From Blastopirellula marina (GTDB lineage: Bacteria; Planctomycetota; Planctomycetia; Pirellulales; Pirellulaceae): a stretch of 64,000 nt of DNA. The stretch is taken from NCBI RefSeq assembly GCF_002967715.1, contig NZ_PUIA01000057.1, positions 372,001-436,000 on the forward strand. Direction: 5' to 3'. Both the position numbers and the translations under genes were made by a program. Under the pieces are notes generated by a model, which made no database searches, was not told the DNA's origin, and saw only the letters and a list, made by a program, of their open reading frames with translations. Shown here piece by piece: positions 1 to 9,375 of this stretch. Within the stretch, counting starts at the first letter, position 1. Each line of letters opens with the position of its first letter.

Positions 1-1540
1 ATTCACGAATTGCGGCGATAATCTGGTTACGCAAACGAGCACGCACATCTGGGCTGAGATCTGGAGCACGTTCGACGTTATCCAGAAGCAGCTTCAATGC
101 ATTGCGTGTCCCATCAGGATCCGTGGTCATTCGACCACGAGCAGCGGCCAAACGATTGGTCACTTCTGCTTCGATGATACGAGCACTACGAATGGTGTTC
201 AGATCAACCTCATTCAGAAACTGACCGTCATCTTCGCCAAGCGTCAGCGGTGCGGCCGAATCGTCCGATCCATCGTTCTGGAAAGCCACAAAGTGAACGG
301 GAATACGACGGACCGAGGCACCACGATCAACGGGAGCCTTTTCTTCGGTCTTCGTCTTTTCATCGGACTTAGCAGCCGCCTTGGCGACAGCTTGAGCCCG
401 CGGATGTCCTGGATCGATTTCCATGGCGGCTTGTGCCAGACGTGCAGCACCAACTTTGTCGCCAGCAGCGAGAGCCTGACCACCCAGCTTTGCGTATTGG
501 TCGGCGGAAGCCATCAACACACTGGCCGTTTCGCGAAGACCGCCGGAACCCACTGTCGGCAGGTTCAGTCCATCATCTTTACGAGCCAGTTCGATCAACT
601 GCGGCAAGTAGGCCTGATCATCATTGGTAGCTTCTGGTTTTCCGGTCCAAGTCCGAGCGAAAGCACCACTACCTTTAACTTCGACGCTCACTACGCCATC
701 GGTGTCGAGCACACCCACGACGATTGAGTCGCGATCCGCACGCAGCGGCGGAAATTGTTTTGGGAAGGATTCAACTACGTTGGCCGAGAACTTGGCCGAA
801 GCTGGCCAGATAACCGGCGTGGTCGCGGCGGCAGCCAAGCGAACGCCAGCTTCTTCCGATGGAGTTTCGCGATTATCAACTTCAACCATGCCGCCGGAGT
901 GATTTGCCAAGGTAGCCAGAACTTCGATGTTACGCTCTGGTCCAATTGCCAGCGAGTTCAGCGCCACTTTGTTGCGGCGTAGCGTGCCAACGACTTCTTC
1001 TAACTCAGTCGGCGAGAGGAAATTTGCTTTGCTATTACCATCGCCGATATAGACAATCGAGCGATTCAATTTGCCAGACTTCGTGAAGACCGAAACAGCG
1101 TCTTCAATCAAAGTTTCCAGGTCAGTCGCCCCCAGAGGAGCACGCTTTTCCAACTTGGCGAATGCTTCGGAGATTTCACTGCCTTGAGGCGAAACGAAAC
1201 TGCCGGTCATCGGAACGGCCATGATATCGCCAGCAAAAAGTTGAACCCGGCTATCGGATGGCAACGAAGCCATCAGCGCCTTAGCGGTGGCGATCGAATC
1301 GGTTCGGTAAACGCCTGCCTGGCTGGCAGAAGTATCAACCACCACCACAACTTCCGATGGGCTGGCTTCTGGTTTCTCATCAAGAGAAACACTCATGGCG
1401 AAGTAGCGGGGCCCGGCAGTTTGCTGATAGGTTGCGACGCGAGTGGCATCGCCCGCCGCAGCGGGAGCCACCATCAAAACGGCTAGCCCGATTGCCAAAA
1501 ATGCCGAGAGACACTGCTCGAAGTGCTCACGCTTAGGCAT
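1..1540 (-). CDS. Secreted von Willebrand factor A domain protein (C-terminus cut by window edge)
   Basis: Reading the minus strand from an ATG at 1540, the frame is open to the window edge (about 513 codons). Residues 1-29 form a signal peptide with a hydrophobic core ending near APAAAG. A vWA domain follows from about residue 60, with a hydrophobic strand EVVVVVDTSAS that carries the metal-binding DxSxS motif, and later IVYIGDG. The visible C-terminal part looks helical, like tetratricopeptide repeats (LAAGDKVGAARLAQAAMEIDPGHPRAQAV). vWA proteins of this kind usually bind protein partners through a metal site, probably in the planctomycete periplasm. The substrate is unknown. The end of the gene lies outside the window. 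Confidence 0.85.
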   Translation of the reverse strand, partial: MPKREHFEQCLSAFLAIGLAVLMVAPAAAGDATRVATYQQTAGPRYFAMSVSLDEKPEASPSEVVVVVDTSASQAGVYRTDSIATAKALMASLPSDSRVQLFAGDIMAVPMTGSFVSPQGSEISEAFAKLEKRAPLGATDLETLIEDAVSVFTKSGKLNRSIVYIGDGNSKANFLSPTELEEVVGTLRRNKVALNSLAIGPERNIEVLATLANHSGGMVEVDNRETPSEEAGVRLAAAATTPVIWPASAKFSANVVESFPKQFPPLRADRDSIVVGVLDTDGVVSVEVKGSGAFARTWTGKPEATNDDQAYLPQLIELARKDDGLNLPTVGSGGLRETASVLMASADQYAKLGGQALAAGDKVGAARLAQAAMEIDPGHPRAQAVAKAAAKSDEKTKTEEKAPVDRGASVRRIPVHFVAFQNDGSDDSAAPLTLGEDDGQFLNEVDLNTIRSARIIEAEVTNRLAAARGRMTTDPDGTRNALKLLLDNVERAPDLSPDVRARLRNQIIAAIRE

Positions 1541-1903
1541 AGTCGAAACTCCAAAAAAGAAATGGTGAGAAGTGTTGTTCGTTGCGACTCTGTTCCGAAA
1601 TGGTCGCAGGTCAGCTGGCTGTAAACAGGTAATCCACAAACTGCACCTGCTCCTCAAATAAGGATAGCGCAAGGATTACCGCCCAGTCTGGATCCTAATT
1701 CTATTTCCCGCCTGCAAATACTGCCACCAAAAAACATCGAATCCGCTTAAGTTTAGCTGGATTAACATTTTGAGAAAATAGATGAAACGGGTCGTTCCTG
1801 CAGGCATCCCCACATTGAGGTAATCTGCCATGCCAAAACGGTCGCAAGGGAGCACATGCTCCCTTGCATAATACAACATAAACTGCGTTCAGCAATTGAC
1901 TTA
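1541..1903. other. Intergenic, no gene seen
   Basis: No convincing reading frame was found. The stretch separates the start of the vWA gene from the end of the next minus-strand gene and holds one strong inverted repeat, listed separately. Confidence 0.6.
1844..1867 (-). terminator. Perfect 11-bp hairpin downstream of the 1904-2755 gene
   Basis: GCAAGGGAGCA and its exact complement TGCTCCCTTGC are separated by two bases. It lies 37 bases past the stop of the minus-strand gene. On that strand only a short T stretch (GTTTTGG) follows, so it may be a terminator or an mRNA-stabilising hairpin. Confidence 0.45.
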
Positions 1904-2755
1904 CTAAAATCGCAGTAAATCTTGTAGCTGCGAGACACGATGGGCCGGCAGCAGTTCCGTTTTTCTGAGGGACGCAATGGCAATCGGCTGTGTGATGGCC
2001 GTCCAACGCTCTTGGATTGCCGAGAACAACTTGCTGACGGCAATTTCACCGGAAGCAATTGCTTGAACCTGTTCTCTTACAAAGACTTGAAACGATTCAG
2101 GCACTACAGGCTGGGCGTTCTGTTCGGCCAACAGAACCGGATCCACTTTGCTAGGCAGAACGTCGCTGTTTTCGTAGACGTAAACAACGGTCAGGTCATC
2201 CGTTACGAATACAAACCAGTCGTAAATTTCTGGCTCGAAGTAGTTGTTGTACTCATCGTATCCGTACGGATCGAGCGGGAATTTCGACTCATCCATCGCA
2301 ATCAAGGCCATAACCTCTTCGCCTGTATTAACTTGCGGCAGATCATCCCATGCAATCTCCGACTCGATTGCCACTACCCGTTCACGACCCTTTTGGGCGG
2401 CGAATTCGGCTTTGATGATCGATCGTAAGTGTGCGTTGATCGAATCGTCAAAGTTCGCATAAATAGGGTTTGCCAGAAGGGCTTCCCATTGCGAGATCAT
2501 CTCTGCAGCAAGTTCTCTCTGCTGAATTGGCTCCGATTTTTCCGCGAACGTATGATCACGAGCCACGCTCCAATCGATTGGTGGCCTCTTCAGGGCTTCC
2601 GCAATGCGAAATTCCACTTCCGGATGAAACTCAGGGTTGAGCTGAACGCTGACAACATGATTTGCGTCCACAATTTTGTCCGCTCTCGCCTCGAAGCTGG
2701 CACAGAATCCTAATGCGATCAGAACGGCCAGTCCGGCAAATATACGGCAAGTCAT
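1904..2755 (-). CDS. Secreted protein of unknown function
   Basis: This 283-residue protein begins with a clear signal peptide (MTCRIFAGLAVLIALGFCA, cleavage near SFEARA), so it is exported. The rest is mostly charged and helical, with an acidic, tyrosine-rich stretch around residues 165-185 (DPYGYDEYNNYFEPEIYDW). I do not recognise the family and see no catalytic motif. A GGGAGG sequence lies about 11 bases before the ATG. It stands alone between two genes of unrelated function, transcribed away from the transporter at 3087. Confidence 0.75.
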   Translation of the reverse strand: MTCRIFAGLAVLIALGFCASFEARADKIVDANHVVSVQLNPEFHPEVEFRIAEALKRPPIDWSVARDHTFAEKSEPIQQRELAAEMISQWEALLANPIYANFDDSINAHLRSIIKAEFAAQKGRERVVAIESEIAWDDLPQVNTGEEVMALIAMDESKFPLDPYGYDEYNNYFEPEIYDWFVFVTDDLTVVYVYENSDVLPSKVDPVLLAEQNAQPVVPESFQVFVREQVQAIASGEIAVSKLFSAIQERWTAITQPIAIASLRKTELLPAHRVSQLQDLLRF

Positions 2756-3086
2756 TTCTCTGTATCCTCCCAGAGTATTTTCAAAAGAACGCGATTAGCA
2801 AAGGCAGGCAATCCTTGCCTCGCGTATTTGGTGGGTAATTTAGCTAAACTAGGGTATCGACGAATTCAAAATGAACCCATTAGGCCCATTGGATAACTAG
2901 GGCACTTTGTAAGAACCTGGTGCCGTCACATTCCGCACCTTTTTTCACAGGGCCTGCTCCCCCTCTTTGGTCGAAAAAACGTAAAGAAGCCCCACTACCG
3001 CCCCACGGGTTCCTCCCGACAATAACGATTCGCTTTCAATTCACCCCTTTGACGGACGGTCAGCGTCCGGACAACAACTCGCCGAC
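2756..3086. other. Divergent intergenic region
   Basis: This gap lies between divergently transcribed genes and should hold both promoters. I cannot single out convincing promoter boxes. It is pyrimidine-rich between about 2950 and 3030. Confidence 0.4.
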
Positions 3087-5021
3087 ATGGAATTCCTGCA
3101 AGCTGCACATCCCTGGATTGCCATCGCTACCACTCTCGGAGTATTCCTCGCGATTCAATTTGCACGACGTGTCCCAGTCGATTTGTTGTTCCTTCTGGCA
3201 CTCTGCTTTGTCACGCTGGCCGGGGTCATTTCCCCACAGATGGCAATCAGTGGCTTCGCTAGTCGGGCAGTGATTGCCATCAGCGCGTTGCTGGTGGTCT
3301 CGGCCGGACTTCGAAAGACAGGTGTGCTGGATTGGATCGGGGGAAAAATCCTCGGTCGCGCGACAAACGAACGCTCTGCCCTGCTCCGGCTCACTGGCCC
3401 AATCGTGGTTTCGGCCGCGTTTGTTTTGAATACTGCTCTGGTCGCCATGATGATGCCGGTCATTCTCGACTGGTGCCGGCAGCGAAATCTGTCCCCTTCC
3501 AAACTACTGCTTCCCCTGAGCTACCTGACCATCCTGGGAGGTGTCTGCACGCTGATCGGTACAAGCACGACACTGGTTGTGAATGAAAAGCTACGCGACA
3601 GCGTCGTGATTGTTGAGAACGAAATCAAAGATCTCGAGTCCAAGATCACAGCAGCCAAGCCTGATGATCGCCCTGCACTGGAAACACGTCTTGCCAATCG
3701 CAAGAAGATTCTCCCCAACGTGCAACCGATGGGCTTCTTTGAAATCAGTTGGATCGGGATTCCATGTGCACTCGTCGGTAGCTTGTACATGCTGGTGCTT
3801 GGGCAGCGATTTCTACCCGGTAAACGAGACATCATGGAAATGTTGGGGGACCAGCAACGCGAATACCTGGTAGAAATGATGGTTCAGCCCGATTGCCCGT
3901 TGATCGACCGAACGGTCGAAGCGGCCGGTCTGCGCAATCTGCATGGACTGTTCCTCATCGAAATCGATCGCGAGGGCGACATCATCACGCCGGTGACTCC
4001 GCGCGACTTCGTCCGCTCTGGCGATCGACTCGTCTTCACTGGACTGGTGAACACGATCGTCGACCTCGAAAAAATCCCCGGGCTGATTCCCGCCGCCGAC
4101 AGGACTTACGAGTTCCACCCCCAATCGCGTGTCCAGCGTCACCTTACCGAGGTCGTCTTGAGTCCTTCGTCTCCCTTGATCGGTACGACGGTAAGAAAGG
4201 CGAATTTCCGTCAGTTGTACAACGCGGCGGTTGTCGCCGTGCATCGCAACGGGCAACGCCTACCCAACAAGATTGGCAATATCGAACTTGAGGTAGGGGA
4301 CACCTTACTGCTGCAAACTCGCACGGACTTCATTGCCCAACATCGAAACAATCGAGATTTCTACCTGGTCAGTAGCGTAGACGATGCCGAACCTCGGCGT
4401 CACGACCGAGCCCTTATTTCCGGCGGCCTGATGATTTTGCTGATCCTTTGGTTGTGCCTGACATCGGTGTTTTCCGGTTTTGAATTTGCTGGCGGCTGGG
4501 GCAGCCCCGCGATCGCTGCGTTAACAATCGCTGGCCTAATGATTTTGACCCAGTGTCTTTCCGCATCTGAAGCGCGTGGTGCGCTCGACATGCAGGTCAT
4601 CGTGACAATCGCTGCGGCTCTGGGGTTGGGCAATGCCCTTTGGGAAAGTGGTGCCGCTCAGATGATCGCAGAGGGACTCGTTTCCGCGGTCGGTACCAAT
4701 CCGTTTGTCCTGCTTGTTGTGATTTATCTGCTGACGGTTGTCTTTACCGAAACGATTACCAACACGGCGGTCGCGGCGCTGCTGCTTCCGATCGCGGTAG
4801 CCATCGCCCAGCAAAGCGATTTGAGCCCGAGACCATTCATCATGGCCATCGCTATCGGAGCATCGATGGCCTTTCTTACCCCTATTGGCTATCAAACCAA
4901 TCTTATGGTCATGGGACCCGGTGGCTACACACCGCGCGACTATCTCAAGTCAGGTATTCCACTGGCGATTCTCATCGCCATTACGTCCATCACGTTGATA
5001 CCGCGGATCTGGTCGTTCTAA
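3087..5021 (+). CDS. SLC13/DASS-family permease with two TrkA-C domains
   Basis: A 644-residue inner-membrane transporter. The N-terminal half has several membrane segments and the family signature TLIGTSTT near residue 155; the second half-site is TPIGYQTN near residue 595. Between the two membrane halves lie two TrkA-C (RCK_C) domains, at about residues 262-322 and 355-415, both with the VRxGDxLxF/L type of strand. This layout is common in bacterial SLC13 proteins annotated as sodium-coupled sulfate, dicarboxylate or phosphate carriers. The TrkA-C domains probably sense a small ligand. The substrate cannot be told from sequence. It is monocistronic. Confidence 0.9.
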   Translation: MEFLQAAHPWIAIATTLGVFLAIQFARRVPVDLLFLLALCFVTLAGVISPQMAISGFASRAVIAISALLVVSAGLRKTGVLDWIGGKILGRATNERSALLRLTGPIVVSAAFVLNTALVAMMMPVILDWCRQRNLSPSKLLLPLSYLTILGGVCTLIGTSTTLVVNEKLRDSVVIVENEIKDLESKITAAKPDDRPALETRLANRKKILPNVQPMGFFEISWIGIPCALVGSLYMLVLGQRFLPGKRDIMEMLGDQQREYLVEMMVQPDCPLIDRTVEAAGLRNLHGLFLIEIDREGDIITPVTPRDFVRSGDRLVFTGLVNTIVDLEKIPGLIPAADRTYEFHPQSRVQRHLTEVVLSPSSPLIGTTVRKANFRQLYNAAVVAVHRNGQRLPNKIGNIELEVGDTLLLQTRTDFIAQHRNNRDFYLVSSVDDAEPRRHDRALISGGLMILLILWLCLTSVFSGFEFAGGWGSPAIAALTIAGLMILTQCLSASEARGALDMQVIVTIAAALGLGNALWESGAAQMIAEGLVSAVGTNPFVLLVVIYLLTVVFTETITNTAVAALLLPIAVAIAQQSDLSPRPFIMAIAIGASMAFLTPIGYQTNLMVMGPGGYTPRDYLKSGIPLAILIAITSITLIPRIWSF

Positions 5022-5537
5022 CCAAAAGCAAGAGTTGGGCAGCGACTTGTCCTCTCGGCTAAGTTTCCAGAATCAATGCGCGAAAATGCATTAAGAACAA
5101 AAACTTTTTGCTCGCGGTTTACCGAGAACGCTTAGCTACGTCGCTAATCCATGAGCCAAGCATATCCCCAATATGCAATGGCCTGGGATCCCAGCAGGAG
5201 GCATAAATAATTCCCAAAAACCACGAGACATCAATTTTGAAATTGCCGTAAGTGGCCCCCAAATTTAGAGATTAAGGGTGTACTTACATTGGGCATGGGC
5301 ACCCACCACCAAAGAACGCAATTTTAGACTTCATATGCTTTACATCGACAACTCTTAAAGATCTTCTGGCCTTTTTACCTAGACATCGAAAGCGCAAAAT
5401 AACGTATGTGAGGTGCATAAATATGCTCTTACTTGCCTGGTACCAATAAGAGGGCACAGGCGGCCTCATGTCTATCATTCATTTATTGTTTGTTGTGTCA
5501 TTGCGCATGCCGTTGGGCTCTCGGAGGGAGATGCATC
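5022..5537. other. Long intergenic region, no gene seen
   Basis: About 515 bases without a supported gene, AT-rich relative to the flanks. It presumably carries the promoter of the first DUF1559 gene. I found no clear promoter boxes or riboswitch. A weak hairpin (CTCGcggtttacCGAG) lies near 5113. Confidence 0.4.
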
Positions 5538-6497
5538 ATGAAGTCTTCTCGTTTGCGATCAGGCTTTACTCTGGTCGAATTGTTGGTTGTGATCGCAATT
5601 ATTGGTGTCTTGATCGCGCTACTTCTGCCCGCGGTGCAACAGGCTCGTGAGGCCGCTCGACGTAGCGAGTGCTCGAACAACCTGAAGCAGATCGGCTTGG
5701 CGACCCACATGTTCCACGATACGTATACCAAACTGCCTCCGTTGGTGAATTGCCAACAAGGTTACAGTGTCTGGGTACACCTAATGCCGTTCGCTGAACA
5801 GAACGCCCAGTACGAGTTGCTGCATGCCGTTAATACCGACAACTGGAAAGACGTGATCTTTGCGAACCTCACCCAGCAACAGAAGGAAGGTGTCAGTTCG
5901 ATCTCGTACATGACTTGCCCTTCACGTCGAAGCGGCGTCCAGATGAAAGACTCGGGTGGCCAGCAGGGCCCATGGAGCGACTACGGTGCCGTCGGTTACG
6001 ACTCGTCCAGCACCGTGTTTAACGCTTACCACAACCCAAACGACAGTTCGCATGTGAACGACATCAAGAGCATTCTGCGAGTTGGTATTCCTACCAGCCC
6101 TGGCGACAATAACCCATGTGGCGAAGCGAATCCGCGTGACTCGTTCGCACGCGTCACGGACGGTCTAAGCAACACCCTGATGTTTGGCGAAAAGGGGCTT
6201 GGCAAAGATCAGGTTGGCGTTTGTTGCGGCTCGACTGGTGCCGATGGTTCGTTCCTCTACTCGTCCGACGGATGGCGAGAGTTTTCGGTCGCTAGTTCTA
6301 TTCGTCTCCGCCTAGGGCGAGGTCCAAATGACAACGCTCGACCGGACAACGGGCAGGGGCACGGAAGCTGGCATCCTGGCATTACCCAGTTTGTTCTGGG
6401 TGACGGATCGGTCCGAGGCATTTCGACCAACATTTCGCAAAGCACCCTGGAAAACCTGGGCAATGCTATGGATGGCAATGTGATTGGCGAGTTTTAG
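5538..6497 (+). CDS. DUF1559 protein with prepilin-type N-terminus (copy 1)
   Basis: A 319-residue member of the planctomycete DUF1559 family. The start at 5538 is chosen because GGAGGGAG precedes it and the protein then opens with a short basic leader and the type IV prepilin motif [20 protein letters not shown], processed by prepilin peptidase before the phenylalanine. The first helix ends in [14 protein letters not shown]. The family's C-terminal H-x-G and DGSV signatures are present ([18 protein letters not shown]). These are secreted, pseudopilin-like proteins of unknown role. A small lipoprotein gene follows after 90 bases, a pairing repeated three more times here. Confidence 0.93.
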   Translation: MKSSRLRSGFTLVELLVVIAIIGVLIALLLPAVQQAREAARRSECSNNLKQIGLATHMFHDTYTKLPPLVNCQQGYSVWVHLMPFAEQNAQYELLHAVNTDNWKDVIFANLTQQQKEGVSSISYMTCPSRRSGVQMKDSGGQQGPWSDYGAVGYDSSSTVFNAYHNPNDSSHVNDIKSILRVGIPTSPGDNNPCGEANPRDSFARVTDGLSNTLMFGEKGLGKDQVGVCCGSTGADGSFLYSSDGWREFSVASSIRLRLGRGPNDNARPDNGQGHGSWHPGITQFVLGDGSVRGISTNISQSTLENLGNAMDGNVIGEF

Positions 6498-6587
6498 TCA
6501 CACCTTGCATAAACAGTCACGGAGTCTCCCCCAGGGGCTCTGTGGCGTCAAGAAATCAAACCACAACATCATGCGAGGGTCGAACTC

Positions 6588-6971
6588 ATGAAACGCACAC
6601 TCCTTCTTGCTGCTTGTCTCCTGCTGCTTATTGGCGGGATGGGATGTAGCCAACAGACAGAAAACGCCGTATTCGGCACAGTTCAGTACGCAGATGGAAC
6701 TCCTATGGCACAGGGAGAACTCATCTTCGACGACGGGAAGTATTCCGATATCGCACCGATCGACAGCGAAGGCAACTTTTCCGTCGTGAAAGGCCTGCCG
6801 GCTGGAACGTATAAAGTGACACTCGGAGGCGTGATGGAACCCGATGCCAAAGGCAACTATTCGCCGATCGTGCACAAGCGTTACCTCGAATACAAATCGA
6901 CGGATCTTAACGTTACGGTGCCCCTCGGAGATGAGCCCGTCAAGTTTATGATCGATCGCCCGAAGAAGTAA
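6588..6971 (+). CDS. Small lipoprotein with carboxypeptidase-regulatory-like (beta-sandwich) fold
   Basis: A 127-residue lipoprotein. The signal peptide ends in the lipobox LIGGMGC, so cysteine 20 is the likely lipidation site. The mature part has the pattern V-x-G-T-V-x-Y-A-D-G-T-P-M-A-x-G-x-I-x-F, followed by GNFSVVKGLPAGTYKVTL, which fits a transthyretin-like or carboxypeptidase-regulatory domain. It follows DUF1559 copy 1 in the same direction and is followed by a good terminator, so the two probably form one transcription unit. A periplasmic or outer-membrane role as partner of the DUF1559 protein is inferred from the repeated pairing only. Confidence 0.85.
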   Translation: MKRTLLLAACLLLLIGGMGCSQQTENAVFGTVQYADGTPMAQGELIFDDGKYSDIAPIDSEGNFSVVKGLPAGTYKVTLGGVMEPDAKGNYSPIVHKRYLEYKSTDLNVTVPLGDEPVKFMIDRPKK

Positions 6972-6997
6972 TCGCATTACTTTCCAGGCAATTACCC

Positions 6998-7028
6998 AAC
7001 GCATAGTCCTTACGACCATGCGTTTTTT
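6998..7028 (+). terminator. Rho-independent terminator after DUF1559 pair 1
   Basis: Stem AACGCAT / ATGCGTT with a 13-base loop, followed by a run of T, 26 bases after the lipoprotein stop codon. Confidence 0.75.
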
Positions 7029-7322
7029 GTTTCTAGCGAATTTGCTCCTTGGTTCGACTTGCCGCACTGGCCTAATCACCAGCAACCTTCCTCAATGCCC
7101 AAGGGTGCCTTTTTTTTCATACGTTTTCAAATGAACGAATTATCTCGGATTTCTGCTAGTTGATATCGCGGGATGTTGTTACAAAGAAGGTATAGAAACA
7201 CATTGTTTTTGAGAATTAATTCGATTTAATTCCTACGCCTTTTCCCTTAGCATCTGCGCCCCACGCCTTTCTCATCATGCGCCAAGTGCTTTCGTTGTTT
7301 CATTCTTCGTACGGATATCGCT
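7029..7322. other. AT-rich leader region of DUF1559 copy 2
   Basis: No gene is seen. The part from 7130 to 7240 is AT-rich (for example GAGAATTAATTCGATTTAATTCC) and probably carries the promoter of the downstream gene. Confidence 0.35.
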
Positions 7323-8234
7323 ATGACTCTGAATCGTAAGCGGCCAGGCTTTACCCTGGTTGAGTTGTTGGTGGTGATCGCCATTATTGGCGTGCTCATT
7401 GCTCTTTTACTTCCTGCGGTCCAGCAAGCACGTGAAGCCGCCCGGCGAATGTCTTGCTCGAACAATCAAAAGCAGTTGGCATTGGCACTTCACAACTATC
7501 ACGACACCCACGGTAGCTTTCCGCCAATGATCGTCCGGGAAGAAACCGCGACGGATGCGGCCTGGGCGTGGAGTGCACTGATCTTGCCAATGATCGAGCA
7601 GGCCAATATTTACGATACGCTTCAGGTTGGTAAACAGCGGCTAGTCGATGCCGCCGGTACGACTCAGGGGCCGAAGATTCTGGGACAGTCGCTCGAAGCA
7701 TTCAATTGCCCATCCGATGCACGAACGAGCGACGCTTCGCCCCGCGCGGTCGCTGGGGCACCTCTCGGTTTATCGAGCTACCCAGGCGTCAACGGCACCG
7801 GTCCTCGTGTGTACTACTATGACGAAGGTCCCACCGCCTCGGCGTCCGGTATCTTTACCGACCGTGTAAAGGGGTATGCGTTCCGCGATATTACAGACGG
7901 TTCCTCGAACACCATGATGATCGGCGAACGTCACTTCAAGCTGCCGTTCAACACAAACACGACCTACACCCAATGGGCCGGCACGACCAATGGCAACCAA
8001 GACAACAGTGGCTACTACGGTTCCATGGAAGTCGCTGGATGCACCGGTTATCCGCTCAATGAGCCGGAACCCACCAATTGGCAGTTCCGTCACTGGTTCA
8101 GCAGCCTGCACCCAGGCGGAGCGATGTTCGCATTCGCAGACGGCAGCGTTCACTTCCTGCCTGAGACGATCGATCAGAATATCTACCAGAATCTCTCGAA
8201 TCGATCCGACGGCAAGACTCTCGGCGAGTACTAG
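7323..8234 (+). CDS. DUF1559 protein with prepilin-type N-terminus (copy 2)
   Basis: A 303-residue DUF1559 protein starting with [18 protein letters not shown], the shortest leader of the four copies, so the start is secure. The prepilin helix runs to [20 protein letters not shown]. The family's conserved NYHDTHGSFPP, the central DGSSNTMMIGER and the C-terminal SLHPGGAMFAFADGSVHF motifs are all present. It should be secreted through a type II or type IV pilus-like pathway. A lipoprotein gene starts 47 bases downstream, as in the other pairs. Confidence 0.93.
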   Translation: MTLNRKRPGFTLVELLVVIAIIGVLIALLLPAVQQAREAARRMSCSNNQKQLALALHNYHDTHGSFPPMIVREETATDAAWAWSALILPMIEQANIYDTLQVGKQRLVDAAGTTQGPKILGQSLEAFNCPSDARTSDASPRAVAGAPLGLSSYPGVNGTGPRVYYYDEGPTASASGIFTDRVKGYAFRDITDGSSNTMMIGERHFKLPFNTNTTYTQWAGTTNGNQDNSGYYGSMEVAGCTGYPLNEPEPTNWQFRHWFSSLHPGGAMFAFADGSVHFLPETIDQNIYQNLSNRSDGKTLGEY

Positions 8235-8281
8235 TCGACGGAATGCATGCGTTTCTAGAAGTTCTATTCGGGAGATCCGTC

Positions 8282-8707
8282 ATGGTATGGCGATTGGCAA
8301 TGCTCTTCGCTCTGATAACAACGCTTGGCTGTTTCAGCGGGCGACCAGACTTGGACTTTGGCAACGTGCACGGCAAGGTGACCCTACAAGGCAAACCCCT
8401 TGCCGATGCAACGGTTCGGTTTCAACCCGAGAGTGGTCGGCCTTCTTACGGAAAGACCAATCAGGCCGGTGAATACACGTTGAATTTCATGGGTAAGGAA
8501 TGGGGCGCTTTGGTTGGTAAGCACCAGGTTGCAATTACCACCGAAGACCGCATCGAGAATCCAGAAACCGGTGAAGCACGCTGGCAACCAGAAATCCTTC
8601 CACCTAAGTACAACACGCAAACGGAATTGGCTGCTGTGGTGGAATCAGGCGAGAATGAAATTGACTTCACGCTCGATGAGATGAAAAAGGGAGCCAAACG
8701 CCCTTAG
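8282..8707 (+). CDS. Small lipoprotein paired with DUF1559 copy 2
   Basis: A 141-residue protein. The start at 8282 follows GGGAGA by a good distance and gives a lipoprotein signal peptide ending in ITTLGC; an earlier in-frame start at 8243 would put charged residues before it. The mature part opens with the shared pattern GKVTLQGKPLADATVRFQPE, then NQAGEYTLNF, and closes with PPKYNTQTELAAVVE. The closing motif P-x-K-Y-x-x-x-T-E-L recurs in the lipoproteins at 15858 and 19764. Probably co-transcribed with the DUF1559 gene just upstream. It ends four bases into the convergent VOC gene. Confidence 0.85.
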   Translation: MVWRLAMLFALITTLGCFSGRPDLDFGNVHGKVTLQGKPLADATVRFQPESGRPSYGKTNQAGEYTLNFMGKEWGALVGKHQVAITTEDRIENPETGEARWQPEILPPKYNTQTELAAVVESGENEIDFTLDEMKKGAKRP

Positions 8708-9135
8708 GGAATCTTTAAGCTGCCGTCTTCATTGAAGTCAAACGCTCCATAAGCGACTTCCCATAAGTACCCGTCGAGATCCGAAAAATAGCCGGCGTAG
8801 CCACCCCAAAAGGTGTCCTGCGCCGGCTTTTCGATTTTGGCACCGGCTGCTTCAGCTTGCGTCAAGATTCGATCGACGTCCTCTTTCTCTCGCACGTTGT
8901 GAGCCAGCGAGATGCCTGTAAATCGGGAACGCTGTTGCCCGATCCAATCTCCCCCCACGTCCTCGGCAAGCTTATCCAGCGGATAAAGAGCCAGGCACGT
9001 TCCAGTCATTCGAAAGAAGACCACGCCTTGGTCACCGTTCCACGAGGTAGGCAGCCTCAGTCCGTCTCGATAGAACTCAAGCGATCGCTGCAGGTCTTTT
9101 ACACCCAGCGTAATCAAGCTGACTCTTGGTTCCAT
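8704..9135 (-). CDS. VOC-superfamily (glyoxalase/bleomycin-resistance fold) protein
   Basis: A 143-residue protein with the paired beta-alpha-beta-beta-beta repeats of the vicinal oxygen chelate fold: VSLITLGVKDLQRSLEFYRDGL at the N-terminus and GYAGYFSDLDGYLWEVAYG at the C-terminus, the latter matching the usual metal-ligand glutamate strand. I chose the ATG at 9135, which follows GAGAGAG; a start at 9162 would add nine residues (MESLKRESQ). The substrate cannot be read from sequence. It converges on the lipoprotein gene with a 4-base overlap. Confidence 0.88.
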   Translation of the reverse strand: MEPRVSLITLGVKDLQRSLEFYRDGLRLPTSWNGDQGVVFFRMTGTCLALYPLDKLAEDVGGDWIGQQRSRFTGISLAHNVREKEDVDRILTQAEAAGAKIEKPAQDTFWGGYAGYFSDLDGYLWEVAYGAFDFNEDGSLKIP

Positions 9136-9375
9136 CTGGCTCTCTCGCTTCAATGATTCCATCTACGTAATGACTTGTTTTAACTGGATGGCGTTCTCTT
9201 CTACTATTTCCAGGAGTTCCTTTTGGGCCGTCTATCGTAGCGAAATGTCTTGTTCTGCCCACAGCAAACCAATGCATAGTCCTGGCAATTTGACCAGCAA
9301 GTCTGTTTTTTTCCAACATCGGCGTAGAATAGGGACACATGGGATACCGAACGTTAATCAACCGAAAGACGCGGA